Positions 24,501 through 33,600 of a stretch of 64,000 nucleotides of DNA are shown piece by piece. The notes beneath the pieces were generated by a model that saw nothing but the letters and a program-made list of their open reading frames with translations, searched no databases and was not told the origin of the DNA. Origin of the DNA: Sitta carolinensis (Eukaryota > Chordata > Aves > Passeriformes > Sittidae); contig CM063288.1 of assembly GCA_032173965.1 (NCBI GenBank), positions 9,528,501 to 9,592,500 of the forward strand, read 5' to 3'. Positions within the stretch are counted from its first letter, which is position 1, and every line of letters starts with the position of its first letter. Made by a program: the position numbers and the translations under genes.

Positions 24501-26795
24501 ACAGGGAGGGACTGATGCTCTCATGAATCCTGGCCTTGGGCAGCTTATGTGACTCTCTGGAGGATACTCTGCTTTGAGCTGAAAGTGCCACCGAAGTCCA
24601 CTCATACACCATTATAGTCCTGGAGGGACATTTGATGTCACACAGGCCAGCTCCTTGCAGGTCTTCCTTCTTAGGAATTAACATTGTGCCTACAAGTGCT
24701 ATAGTTAATAGCATGGGGGCTCCTATATGTTTTTCTTGCTCAATTTCCATGATTTTTTCATTAACTTAGATGAACACACGTGTTTTTAAGAGACAAGGAG
24801 CATAGCTGGAACAAGCAGGAACAGGAAGGGTTCAAACTGAATGTAGGGAAAAATTCTTTCACCAAGGGAACAGTAAGACAGTGGAGCAGGTTGCTCAGGA
24901 ACAGGTTGCCATGTGACTTTGGAGATTTCAAATCCCACCAGATAATGCCCTGAGTTGCATGATTTGATTTCATATCTGACTTGGCTTCAGAGCAGGTGAT
25001 TGGACTATAGTCCTTCTGAGGTGATCTTTGTTCCCAGTCAAGATTCATAACATCAAGTAATGATCTCTCCTGAGATCATATCAGAAGTGTACACAAGACA
25101 GCAGGATAAGTTGTAAGTTTTCACTTTCCCTCATTCTTTTATAAACAGGAAGAATAAAAATGACATAAGTAAACTGATTTTCAAGAGTGGGGATTTCCAG
25201 ATGTCACCTTATGCTGAATATCCGAAGAATCCCCGGGCACAGGAGTGGGGCAGAGAGACCATCGAGATGCAGGAGAATGGAAGCACCAAGAACCTCTTGC
25301 AGATGACAGATGTGTATTATTCGGTACCTGTCCATAGCTCAACTTTTATCCCTTTGTGCCTCATACAGGAAAGAGATATTCCTTTATTTTTGGAAGTGCA
25401 TATTCCTTTCCTGCAAGATAAAAGGGCAAAGCAAATGTCTTCTACAGAAAGCAAGACGTCAGGAGTCCTATGGGCTCTAGTTATTACCTGTGGTGAATAT
25501 CACAAAGAGATGTCATTAGGAAGAATGCTTAGGAAATGTCAAGGAATATTTTGGTAAAAACACCCAAAAATTCCAATCCTAGAGTAAAGAAGGACAGTTA
25601 AAGGTTTTGGATAAACTGCTAGATTTCCCTGTTAGCAGTTTTCTCCTGTCCACCCTCACTGATGAAGTGGAAGGTTGAAACCTCTGTATCACTCATTTTC
25701 AGCAACATGTACTTAAGGTATGTGAAGGTGAAGGTTGCAGGATTTCACCCAAATCACAAAATCCTTGCTTTCCAGAGCAGAGAACAGAGAGCATTACTAT
25801 TTTCCTGGCTTATATTTTAAGTTTCGCAGTAAGCAAACTTACTGAGTTGCACAGCATGGAGTCAAATAATCCTCCTTCACGCTTCCACTAAGAATGAGAT
25901 ACTTGAAAATGAAAATGCATTTCCTAATTTTTTTTTTAATACTCTCATTATGCGGGGAATTAGGAAGGGAAACTTTTTAGCAAGCAGTAGGTGATGAGGG
26001 CTTTGCATGAATCTGCTCTGTAACAGATTAAACCAAGAGGCTTCCTGTTACTCACTTGGTGAAAGGATTGTACAGTCTTGATCTTAGACATCAATATTCC
26101 TCCACCAAGTGTCCCCAGGAGATTTATTTAGTTACAAGAAGGGAAGAGAAAGGAAGGTCAGATCATTTGGTATTTGGCATATAATTCAAGGGCCTGTGTT
26201 GGGAGAGGAGGTAGCTATGGTAAATGGGGAGAGAAGTGCCCAGGTAATACGCAAAGCAGGAGACTATCTTTGATTTTCTAGAATTGTCTCCTTTAAGGAC
26301 GGCTCTGGGATAGTATCTTTTTAATAAGAGTTGTTTCAATAACTGAGCTCAGCAGTAAATTTTTTTTTTAATTAAAAATTAACTGTGTACTTAGACCGTA
26401 CTTGGCAGAGTCAGGTAAACTTTAAGTCTGTTCATTGGCCAGATGTTGAAATTAGATTTCATAATAATAATAATCCCTTCAGGCAATAGAGCAAAAATTG
26501 TTCTAGATTATAGAGATCATTAGAGATCACATTGTTCCCTCTAGCTACTGAACCAACAGCAAAGAAATGTGGTAAGGCTGTGCCTGAAGGAGGATTTGAG
26601 TGTGAGAATAAGACCTTTTTTATTTAATTTTTTTTTCTAATACAGCCAACTGGACTGAGAAATCCTGAACTGGAAAGAAATGGACTTTATCCTCCCTACA
26701 CTGGTTTGCCTGGATCTCGACATTCATGCATCTACCCTGGACAATACAATCCGTCCTTCATTAGTGACGAAACCAGAAGAAGAGACTATTTTTAG
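275..26795 (+). CDS. HEG1: HEG1, transmembrane mucin-like receptor (3' part of gene, multi-exon)
   Basis: Spliced gene whose 5' exons lie left of the window. Exons read: 1533-1757, 2142-2414, 3554-3862, 4272-4586, 5100-5420, 6309-6614, 7305-7859, 8202-8543, 9516-10871, (12156-12206 possible), 13176-13295, 14915-15009, 15799-15857, 16309-16469, 18193-18327, 22955-22997, 23100-23137, 23622-23709, 25149-25323, 26646-26795; a doubtful exon lies at 275-540. Domain order is a long Ser/Thr/Pro region, EGF, SEA-like domain, EGF, a Cys-rich segment, one membrane helix and a tail of about 110 residues. The membrane-proximal part and tail match my recollection of human HEG1, including [17 protein letters not shown] and the end DETRRRDYF. 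In the known family, HEG1 sits in endothelial junctions and its C-terminal Tyr-Phe binds the KRIT1 FERM domain, supporting heart and vessel development. The confident exons give about 1,690 residues in the window, longer than the whole human protein as I recall it (about 1,380). MUC13 follows on the same strand. Confidence 0.96.
541..1532 (+). other. HEG1 intron
   Basis: Between the doubtful first cassette and the 1533 exon. I see no further exon or repeat. Confidence 0.5.
1533..1757 (+). CDS. HEG1: HEG1 mucin-cassette exon
   Basis: An open phase-1 to phase-1 exon of 225 bp between tttccag and G|gtgagc. It begins [12 protein letters not shown], comparable with the GSSH start of later cassettes, and continues as Ser/Thr/Gly/Glu-rich sequence ([17 protein letters not shown]). 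It lacks stop codons and keeps the frame. It encodes O-glycosylatable stalk sequence. Confidence 0.72.
2142..2414 (+). CDS. HEG1: HEG1 mucin-cassette exon
   Basis: A 273 bp phase 1-1 exon with acceptor ttgtcttgcag and donor AGAG|gtgagc. It reads [19 protein letters not shown] at the start and is rich in Ser, Thr, Ala and Pro, as expected of a mucin stalk. It ends in the same style as its neighbours (NAFRG split by the intron). Confidence 0.8.
2415..3553 (+). other. HEG1 intron with a possible relic cassette head
   Basis: A cacag followed by CTGTTGGGAGGAAACC near 3,065-3,082 resembles a cassette start but has no usable donor. A poly-A-rich tract lies at about 3,215-3,245. No supported exon. 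Confidence 0.4.
3554..3862 (+). CDS. HEG1: HEG1 mucin-cassette exon (near-twin of 6309-6614)
   Basis: A 309 bp phase 1-1 exon. It starts [16 protein letters not shown], has the basic core [13 protein letters not shown] in the middle, and ends [14 protein letters not shown] before A|gtgagt. Core and end are nearly identical to the exon at 6309-6614, and the upstream intron tracts are also alike, which points to duplication of an exon with its flanks. Confidence 0.87.
4272..4586 (+). CDS. HEG1: HEG1 mucin-cassette exon
   Basis: A 315 bp phase 1-1 exon (acceptor tcattttccag, donor CGAG|gtaaat). It begins [16 protein letters not shown] and ends [15 protein letters not shown], so both ends match the cassette pattern. 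The middle is Ser/Thr-rich without the GGGR core. Confidence 0.85.
5100..5420 (+). CDS. HEG1: HEG1 mucin-cassette exon
   Basis: A 321 bp phase 1-1 exon (acceptor gtgtcctag, donor CCAG|gtgagc). It begins [13 protein letters not shown], carries a variant core [13 protein letters not shown], and ends [13 protein letters not shown]. Composition is Ser/Thr/Gly-rich. Confidence 0.86.
6309..6614 (+). CDS. HEG1: HEG1 mucin-cassette exon (near-twin of 3554-3862)
   Basis: A 306 bp phase 1-1 exon. It begins [17 protein letters not shown], contains the identical core [13 protein letters not shown], and ends [14 protein letters not shown] before G|gtgagc. Nucleotides 6412-6453 differ at only a few positions from 3658-3699. 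Confidence 0.88.
7305..7859 (+). CDS. HEG1: HEG1 mucin exon, longer cassette
   Basis: A 555 bp phase 1-1 exon (acceptor ctctttctcag, donor TCCA|gtgagt). It begins [18 protein letters not shown], so it seems to lack the GSSH head and to start near the GGR core. The rest is Ser/Thr/Pro-rich. It ends [19 protein letters not shown] at the acceptor leaves a possible neighbouring cut, but only the first keeps the GDK/ADK frame. Confidence 0.85.
8202..8543 (+). CDS. HEG1: HEG1 mucin-cassette exon
   Basis: A 342 bp phase 1-1 exon (acceptor ccttttccag, donor ACAA|gtaagt). It begins [19 protein letters not shown], the clearest form of the cassette head. Ser/Thr/Ala/Gly-rich. It includes [16 protein letters not shown] near its end, which is less mucin-like than the rest. 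Confidence 0.87.
9516..10871 (+). CDS. HEG1: HEG1 large mucin exon
   Basis: A 1,356 bp phase 1-1 exon, the largest in the window. The head [18 protein letters not shown] aligns residue for residue with the cassette head at 8202, which fixes the acceptor at 9515 rather than the alternative ag at 9524. It then has [11 protein letters not shown] (core variant) and about 400 residues dominated by Ser, Thr and Pro, including runs such as [17 protein letters not shown]. This is the main O-glycosylated stalk. Confidence 0.95.
12156..12206 (+). CDS. HEG1: Possible short HEG1 linker exon
   Basis: A 51 bp open stretch between a cacag acceptor and ATAG|gtacga. It is phase 1-1, so it would keep the frame between the large mucin exon and the EGF exon. 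It reads [17 protein letters not shown], which fits a mucin linker. The splice signals are reasonable, but the short length means it could arise by chance. Confidence 0.4.
   Translation, partial: SLSFLPLLQHSAAATR
12856..12913. repeat. Inverted repeat, 16-bp perfect arms
   Basis: Left arm 12856-12871 (CAGTTGGATGTTCATA) and right arm 12898-12913 (TATGAACATCCAACTG) are exact reverse complements around 26 bases. Confidence 0.9.
12922..12944. repeat. Inverted repeat, 10-bp perfect arms, 3-base loop
   Basis: CCTTGGGGTC (12922-12931), loop CTA, GACCCCAAGG (12935-12944). It lies 9 bp after the previous inverted repeat. Confidence 0.9.
13176..13295 (+). CDS. HEG1: HEG1 EGF-like exon (calcium-binding type)
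   Basis: A 120 bp phase 1-1 exon with six cysteines in EGF spacing. It starts [16 protein letters not shown], has [18 protein letters not shown] and ends with KCNL. The DVDxC start and the Asn followed by an aromatic residue are features of calcium-binding EGF modules. Confidence 0.95.
13296..14914 (+). other. HEG1 intron
   Basis: Between the EGF and first SEA exon. No exon or clear repeat seen. Confidence 0.5.
14915..15009 (+). CDS. HEG1: HEG1 SEA-like domain, exon 1
   Basis: A 95 bp exon entering in phase 1 and leaving in phase 0 (ATG|gtgagt). It reads [16 protein letters not shown] then [10 protein letters not shown], the first strand and helix of a SEA-like fold. Its MUC13 counterpart is 48533-48639, with the same phases. 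Confidence 0.9.
15799..15857 (+). CDS. HEG1: HEG1 SEA-like domain, exon 2
   Basis: A 59 bp exon, phase 0 to 2, reading [19 protein letters not shown]. It matches the region of human HEG1 between the two helical parts of this domain. Its counterpart in MUC13 is 50262-50323. Confidence 0.9.
16309..16469 (+). CDS. HEG1: HEG1 SEA-like domain, exon 3
   Basis: A 161 bp exon, phase 2 to 1. It reads [19 protein letters not shown] and then a helical segment with two cysteines ([12 protein letters not shown]). Where cleaving SEA domains have Gly-Ser-Val-Val-Val, this one has no Gly-Ser, so self-cleavage is not expected. Confidence 0.93.
16470..18192 (+). other. HEG1 intron
   Basis: Between the SEA exon 3 and the following EGF exon. 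AT-rich in its second half. Nothing further recognised. Confidence 0.5.
18193..18327 (+). CDS. HEG1: HEG1 EGF-like exon after the SEA-like domain
   Basis: A 135 bp phase 1-1 exon. It reads [19 protein letters not shown], then [20 protein letters not shown], with six cysteines in EGF order. The sequence closely follows human HEG1. Confidence 0.95.
21540..21885 (+). mobile_element. Diverged CR1/L3-like LINE 3' fragment
   Basis: The phrases CACTGAAAATATTAAAATCA and GTTTCTCTAAAATGTAGCTC followed by AGTCCAACTAT recall the conserved 3' region of old CR1/L3 LINEs. Upstream text (GAGAAAAGCTGCAATAATTA) fits the same region. It is strongly diverged and lies within a HEG1 intron. Confidence 0.5.
22750..22940. 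promoter_or_regulatory. CpG-dense intronic patch
   Basis: About twenty CpG dinucleotides fall in roughly 180 bp, while the rest of the window is CpG-poor. It includes GC-box-like and GCGC runs and ends about 15-20 bp before the acceptor of the exon at 22955. It may be an internal promoter or enhancer; no initiation signal is proven. Confidence 0.4.
22955..22997 (+). CDS. HEG1: HEG1 short Cys-containing exon
   Basis: A 43 bp exon, phase 1 to 2, encoding [14 protein letters not shown]. The MUC13 exon in the same position (54441-54552) is 112 bp and encodes most of an EGF module, so HEG1 keeps only its last part. A CpG-dense patch lies directly upstream. Confidence 0.92.
23100..23137 (+). CDS. 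HEG1: HEG1 38-bp exon before the membrane helix
   Basis: A 38 bp exon, phase 2 to 1, encoding [15 protein letters not shown]13 has an exon of exactly the same length and phases at 55634-55671 (CPVGYSGEDCSD). Confidence 0.93.
23622..23709 (+). CDS. HEG1: HEG1 transmembrane exon
   Basis: An 88 bp exon, phase 1 to 2. It encodes [20 protein letters not shown] followed by IALIVTCC, one hydrophobic helix with juxtamembrane cysteines. The MUC13 membrane exon is also 88 bp with the same phases. Confidence 0.97.
23710..25148 (+). other. HEG1 intron with CR1 fragment
   Basis: Intron between the membrane exon and the first cytoplasmic exon. It contains the CR1-like fragment at 24,783-25,065. Confidence 0.6.
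24783..25065 (+). mobile_element. CR1-like LINE 3' end fragment
   Basis: The text TGAATGTAGGGAAAAATTCT, the phrase GTGGAGCAGGTTGCTCAG and a final GAGGTGATCTTTGTTCCCAG follow the order of the CR1 3' region, in which a similar string leads to the GATGATC...CCTTCCAAC end. Plus orientation, moderately diverged. Confidence 0.65.
25149..25323 (+). CDS. HEG1: HEG1 cytoplasmic exon 1
   Basis: A 175 bp exon, phase 2 to 0. It begins with the basic stop-transfer [19 protein letters not shown] and contains [20 protein letters not shown] and LLQMTDVYY. Very close to the human tail, and clearly under stronger constraint than the mucin exons. Confidence 0.97.
25324..26645 (+). other. HEG1 last intron
   Basis: AT-rich, with short A/T runs and an (ATA)n-like tract near 26,462. 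Nothing else recognised. Confidence 0.5.
26646..26795 (+). CDS. HEG1: HEG1 last coding exon with KRIT1-binding terminus
   Basis: A 150 bp coding part from acceptor tacag to the TAG at 26793-26795. It reads [20 protein letters not shown] and ends [18 protein letters not shown]. In the known family the terminal Tyr-Phe fits the KRIT1 FERM domain. The 3' UTR follows. Confidence 0.98.
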   Translation, partial: PTGLRNPELERNGLYPPYTGLPGSRHSCIYPGQYNPSFISDETRRRDYF

Positions 26796-27650
26796 CAGAG
26801 AGTGGAGAGGGAGTGGAAGATTGACACAGTTGTGTGGCCCTTAATCCCCAGGTGCAATCTGTCTCCTGGGTAGTTCAGGCCACATCAATCTTACTCTTCC
26901 CATTTAATAGGAAGGACTTTGAACTTCATGCTGAGCATTGCTGCCCTGAGGGACAGTCACAGCTGCTGAGCATCAGAGAGGAGCAGGAAGAGGAGGGAAT
27001 GGCTCAAGAAACACATCACTAAAAGACCCAGAGGGAAGCTAACACATGTACTCCTTATTCGTTCTTCACTCTTTGCGCTCCATGGGCAAGCATGGATCAG
27101 TACAGGCAGATGAACTGTGCCCAGCACTCTGCATTGAATACCACTAGGGAGTGTCTTGTTTACAGATCTCGTTCACTGTTGACTGTGCTTGTCTTCCTAG
27201 CCAGCCTTCATGCAAAGATTCACTGTGCCGCTGCTTTTGGTCAGGCAAGTTTGTCTGCTCCCTTTTAGACCACTGCCTTGCTGTTGGCTTCGTGCATCAC
27301 AGGGAAGCTGACCTGTCTTCTGGCCCTCACCTTCTTACTGGTAAAAATTCTGCAGATTTCTGGGTCCTTGCCAAAGCCCAGTGTCTGGCAATATTGGCTG
27401 AATTCAAGGAGTGCAAGAAGGTTAGTCACACCACTGCAATTTTAACAGAAAAAAGGCACAGGTGTTCCTCCGTGCTGCTTTGAAAACCTGTATATAAGGA
27501 ATGTTGTTGTTTTGTCAACCAGTGTTGTTCAGAAGTGATGCCACTACATGCCATCATGGTGCTTCCATATGGGATCCTTTGGGGCTCTGTTTCCCTGCAA
27601 GGATTTAAATGCCTGTAGACACAGCAATAAAATATTAAATAATTACTCAC
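26796..27650 (+). other. HEG1: HEG1 3' untranslated region (first likely end)
   Basis: No splice sites or coding signal follow the stop. An AATAAA stands at 27626-27631. HEG1 transcripts can have long 3' UTRs in other vertebrates, so later signals (AATAAA near 31,894, 33,136 and 33,659) might also be used. Nothing here decides between them. Confidence 0.55.
27626..27631 (+). promoter_or_regulatory. Polyadenylation signal AATAAA, HEG1 candidate
   Basis: Canonical hexamer about 830 bp after the HEG1 stop, in an AT-rich setting. Confidence 0.5.
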
Positions 27651-30600
27651 AGGGAAGAAGGAGCTGTGAATTCAGAATGCTTTTTATGAGGATTCTGTAA
27701 AGGAGTAATAATGCTGTAGCCTTGGCTGGGCAGAGGAGCCTGAATTCTGGGTGCTGAAGGTGGGATATATTTTCAAACCTCCACAGTCTGCCTCAAATTT
27801 GTAGAATCTGTGGAGGCTTTCAGTGCATTGGAAAAGAGGGCTTACTGCAGTCAGTTGCATTTAAGGAAGAAAAAAACATAATGCTTGCAATCCTAGCATA
27901 GCACAGATCACTTACGTTGAAGTGTTTTTCTTTCTTCCATCCTAGTTTCGAGTTATTCAGACCAGGCAAGTTTCCTCACCCAGGTGTGTTCATTCATACT
28001 AGCAGAAGCTGAAGAATGTAAGTTATTGCATTTCTCACCAAAGATCAGATTGAAACTCATGGGCTGTATTCTGACCAAAAGTGAGTGTTGAAAGAGATCT
28101 TTCTAATCACAGAACCCTGGAATGGGTTGGGTTGGAAAGGATTCTTACAGATCACTTTCTTCCAACTCCTCTTCCATAAGCAGAGACACCTTCCACTAGA
28201 CCAGGTTTCTCAAAGTCCCACCCAATCTGGTTTTGAACACTTGCAAGGATTGGGTACTTCTCTGGACTACCTGTTTCAGTGCCTCACTGCTCTCATAATG
28301 AAGAATTTCTTTCTTATAACTAATCTAAATCTACCTTCTTTGCTTTAAAATAATTTCCCCATGTCCTATCCCTACATGCCCTTGTGAAAAGTCCCTCTCC
28401 AGCTTTCTTGTAGGCCTTCTTTAGTTACTGGAAGGTGCTCTAAGGTCTCCCTGGAGCCTACTCTTCTCCAGGCTGGACAGCCCAAACTTTCTCAGACTGT
28501 CTTCACAGGAGAGCTGCTGCAGCCTCTGACCATCTTTGTGGCCTCCTCTGGCCTCATTTCTTCTTATGAGACCACTGAGCACAGCCCTGCAGGTAGGGTC
28601 TCAGGAGAGCAGAGGGAGAGAATCCCCTCCTGACACTGGCTCTGGTGCCACCCAGGACACAATTGGCTTTCTGGGCTGTGAGAGCACATTTCTGGGTCAT
28701 GTTGAGCTCCTCATCAACCAACACCCCAAGTCCTCAGGGCTAGTTTCTATTCTCCAACAGCCTGCCCTGACTCACATGTAAGAAATATAATTAGATATAA
28801 TGAAGTATATTTACCACTTATCTTTACTGCACTGTTAATCTGAGTCATCCATCTCTGTTTAGATACGAGGTCCAGATGCAGTTTCTCCTCTTGAATGTGA
28901 ATGTGCTTTTAATTCAAGGTGGCTGCTTGTATGAGGATAACAAATAGCACAGTTCCTTAGTCACTAACTCACCATATCTGTAGTGTGTACATAAGTTGAT
29001 AATCTCTTCTCCCCCATCATGCTTTAAAAGACACAGTACCTACAGGTAAGTTCATCAGCTAGCTCAGCTCACTGAAGCACTGAGGATCATGGGGTACATC
29101 CCCCAAAGTGCCTAACACCAGTTCAGATGCTAATGTGTTGTGTGGTTGCTCACTGGAGGCAAACCTGGGGTAATGAGGAGCTCTTCATCAGGGAGCAGGT
29201 ACTTGCATCCTACAGATGGTGTGAGTTCCCGGATCCTTTCCTAGCACTTTAAAGGCTGTCCCTATCAAAGGTCAGTAACAGATGCCCAGAGGGAAGTCAG
29301 ATAGCAACAGGCAACTATTAGCTGTGTTGGCTTAGAGGTTTCTGGTCCCTGCTCACAGTTGCTTCTGTTTTCTGAAAACTTCAAGATAGGAAAGGTGCCC
29401 TGGATGTGCTTGAGAAGGCACAGTTCAGTGCACCAGCCATAGCACACAAACATGGTGTCTTTTTCATGCCTCAGCTCTTGTATTCTATGTAGGAGCAACA
29501 GTGTGAGCTTGCAGATAAACAGAGCTTTATGGACACCTAGGGCAATATCCTTTGTACTTACATGAACTTATGGTGACAATGCATGAAACTTCATGCGTGT
29601 CTGATCCATAATCAGCCTTGCAGCTGGTAGTACACAGCTGATCTCAGCTGTAGGGAGAAAGGAATGGATGCTTATGGGAAGTACAGCTGCCTAAGGAACT
29701 CTATTTAAGGAAAGCTCTACTTACAGCATCCAAAATATTGTAACAGGTAAAGCACAAGAATTAGCTGTTCTTTGACATACTGTTTAGAGTTTTCTTCCAG
29801 AACAGAAAGGACTGCCTTTCCCTGGTATGGAGCAGAGTTATGTCTTTGTTACAAAAGAAAGAGGAAGATGCAATTCATGTTAAATCTAAATCCAGTGCCT
29901 ATAGGCAAGCACTAGATGTCGTCCCTTTTTAGTAAAGCAACTTGTGATAAGGAGGTGTCCCAGCAATGATGAGAATCCCATGATTTAACCATATGCCAGC
30001 ATTTCCTCAGATGGGGAAGCATTTAGGCCCATGCTTACAGGTAGTCATTTAACTGCTTGGTTAGTTCAAAGACTAAGAGATTAATTTCCGTGTGTCAAGT
30101 ACAAAGTATGACACCAACTCACAACTGCAGATAAGTCTTTCTGCACAAACAACAAAACTTCTGGCCAGTACCTCCCAGCACATTGTAAATTGCAAGGGAT
30201 TTGAGTGGAATTGAGATAGGACTATTTCTAATAAGAATACACAAAAGTTTGTAAATAATTAATTTCCATATCTTAATAGTCTTCAAATTCTTCTTAAATC
30301 ATATCTGAAGAGAAAGAGTCTCAGTAAATCCAGCAGGATTTTCTGAGTGAGGACTGCAAAACTTGGAATTTTCTGAAATAGAGTGTTATTGCTGAAATTT
30401 TCTCTCTGTCAATGGAGGTAAACATTGGGGCATTTCTTATGAGGGTTTATCCATTGCAGCCTGACCTTCTCTTTAGCCTGGGTAAGAAAGGAGTCACAGA
30501 GCCAATGCATAGTCCAGAGCAGGAGGAGGAAAAGGGTCTCTTCTGACCTGCCACACCTTCTCTGGCACCTTAGGAGGCTCTGCCCAGCATGAGGGGGTTT

Positions 30601-33600
30601 AGGCAGGAGGAGTCAGCATCCAGATGAGTGCAGGTGCTTTCCCCCCCAATGTTCCAGGAAGCTTTTGTGAAGGTGACAGAGGCAGCCTGGGGTGATTCAG
30701 CTCCTGGGTCTCTGCCAGCCCAGCTGCAACCTGTGCTTCTGTCTTCAGCCAGGTACCAGCTGCTCCCTGCCCCACTGGGACAGAGGGGTGGGTGCAGTGC
30801 TGCCCTGTGTTGCATCACGATTTATGATGGTTATTTTACTGCGTGTTCGCTGCGTCAGCCCAGCAGCATGGGCTCGCCCAGCCACGGCAGGGATGTGGCC
30901 TCAGTGCGGGTTGTGTCTGTGTAAAGCTGCCACCTGGATCCTCTCTGTGTCTGCCATAAACAAAGCACCCTTTGGCAGTGCAGTGGGGCCTGTTTCTCCT
31001 CTTGGGTATAAGAAGGGTCTCGATGTGCCCTCAAGCCCTCTTTCAAAATCAGATGCTTCTCTGTTCACAACCTAACTCCCTGTAGGCATGCAGCTTATTT
31101 GTCATCTCTCTTTTAGATTACTTCTAGCAACCCCAAATTGAAAATTTTGAGCACACTGGATGTTTTTGTCAAGGGGAATGACTCTCCACTACCTGAGAGG
31201 ATAAGAGGGAAGTGGCATGTTTTTGGTATGGAGAATGCAAGTGGTTCAGTCAGATGTGGGAAAAAGAAGAAAAACTACACCAAAACTGCTCATAAATCTG
31301 CTATTGCTCCTAGCTGCTGTGGAAAGTGAGGGGAGCAGTCAGCAAGGACCCATGGGCAGTTGTGTGGGTGTATTTTTAATTAAATTTTGGAAAAAAAATG
31401 CTAATTCTGTTGCTCGACAGGAAAAGTTGTGAGAGGCATGTGTTCGCTGCTATGGTGCTCTGCCAGTTATACTGACAAAATGCCTTACCCACAAAAATGA
31501 GAGTCAGCATAGGAGAGGCAGTTCCAGTGAACTGATCAGCAAAACACAGATGTGAGAAATCTTTCAAAAGGCATCTTGAACAGTCTTCCTGTGTCCTGCT
31601 GCTAGCCCTGGCCAGTCCTTCCAGATGCACTGGGAAAATCAGGGTTGTGTTTTCATACTGTTGAAACCTTGCAGCACTGAATTGGACTATAAGTGAAAAA
31701 ACCAGGTCAGGTAGATGCCCTTTTCCCGCTCATTGGAAGTGTTAGGTTTTATAGCAGCAATGAATCTCATTGCTCTTGTGGAATTTCCCATAAGACCCAC
31801 TGGCACAGTCATGTACTAAGTTTCTGCTCATGAACAGCCTTAAGAAAGTTATCTGCCTCCACACTGCAGAGTAGTAAAAGGCTTTAAAAATAGCAATAAA
31901 TTGCAGTTAGAGAGAGGTATTTATGGTGAAACTGTTTGTGCCAGTACTTGCACAGGCTTTTTGCTGGGACCTGAGTGAGCACAGAGTGGGTTTGGACACA
32001 GCTGTAGATATGCCTGGTCGCTTCCCCAGACTTGTCTCTAATGCTGGTCAATGGCCATATCCATTCCAAACTCAGCTGGAATTTTCATTCCCTAATAGTA
32101 ATCTTTAGCTTTCTTCCTTAAATTAACAAGAACGGATGCATTTTAGTTAAATGCTCTTCCTATGCTGACTAATGTTTTTTCCTCTTTACACACAAAGGAT
32201 GTAATCCAGCATCCATTACAGTGGCTAGGGTAACTCTCCCATGGACTTTAAGAAGTTTGTTTTAGGGATTACTCCACCACCAGGGTCACCTGTGTGTAGT
32301 ACATGCTTTCCCATGGCTCTGTGTGCCTATTTCTGTGATACTGTTCCTGCCTTTCCATGTATTTTTTTTTCTTTTTTTTTAAAGCGTACTTATTACTGTA
32401 CCAGGTCCTGTGTTATGTGAGAATGAAAAAACAGCTTCAAGATCTGAAAGAGCTTCCTGGGAAGAGAATGTGAATTTTGTGTAGTTGTTTTACTGGTCAG
32501 CCAGCCTGTTTCCTATCATGTAACATCTAGTGGTGTAGAGATGGTTCCTGCTGTCACACATAACAACTGCTCTGCAAATCACTCTTACCTGTCCCTTTAG
32601 AAATCAAGTGAGATCTCCTAGTTTCAGAAGGGATATGTCCTATATGCTTGTAAGAGTTTGGGACCTTTTCAGTGTACATTTAATTCTTCATTCCCTTGAA
32701 CTGCTAAAATTGAGAAGCAGGAGAGAAATTCATGAAGGAGTAAGAAGTATTAAAAAAAAAAAATATGCTTACTTATTTTGCAGAAGAGTGGCTTCAGTAC
32801 TATGTTGTCATGTGTGGCATGACACCTCTTCTGAGTCTAGGCTGTGTTGCATAATATCTGTTGTTGAGGGAACATGTAGAGGGAGTACCTGATGTTCCTA
32901 AATATCTTGATGTTTTAAATATCGAAGTGATATTTAAATGCTAAATCAGTCAGTCTCTATTTCAATGAAATGCTAGAAGGGATGGGAGTCTATCTTGGGT
33001 TAATGACTGCAGCAGGCAGCTCCCAGCTCTGCAAAATCCTGTATGGAAAAGTCCTGTGGAATTGTGGAATACAGTCAACACTGATCACTTCTCTTGAATA
33101 CAGCTATAGAATTCACTGGACTTTAAAAGTATTCAATAAAATCTACTAGGATGGGTTTACTTAAAAAAAAGCTCAATAGGATATATGCTTACTACCTTCC
33201 TTTTTTAATGGAAATTCTGTTAAACTCAGTCATTTGCTTTAAACCCATTAAATTCTACAGGACTTTCTCCTGTAGAAAGGTGAAACTTGGTGTGTAAAAT
33301 CATAATGATTTATTTGAGCAGCTTTTAGAACCGCTGTAGTAAAGCTCACCTTTTGTGACCTCTCTTTCAAAAGATAGGCTTTTGTTTGTGCTTCTTTACA
33401 ACCTGCATGTAAACCTGCTTTATGTTCTTGACATTGCTCCATTTCCTTCCCTCTATCTCTGAATGTTTGCTTCCAAGTCTCTGGGGTTCTGAGGATGTTT
33501 TCCAAACCAGTATTATTTAAAGTTGTATCATATTTTCAGCCTCCACTAATTATACAGTACTGTAGTAGCAAAATACAATTTTTAAGGATTGGATTATTTT

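Noticed and set aside
30628..31075. Open frames near 30.6-31.1 kb as an intergenic gene
   Set aside because: Overlapping frames on both strands, no domain content, no start or splice support.
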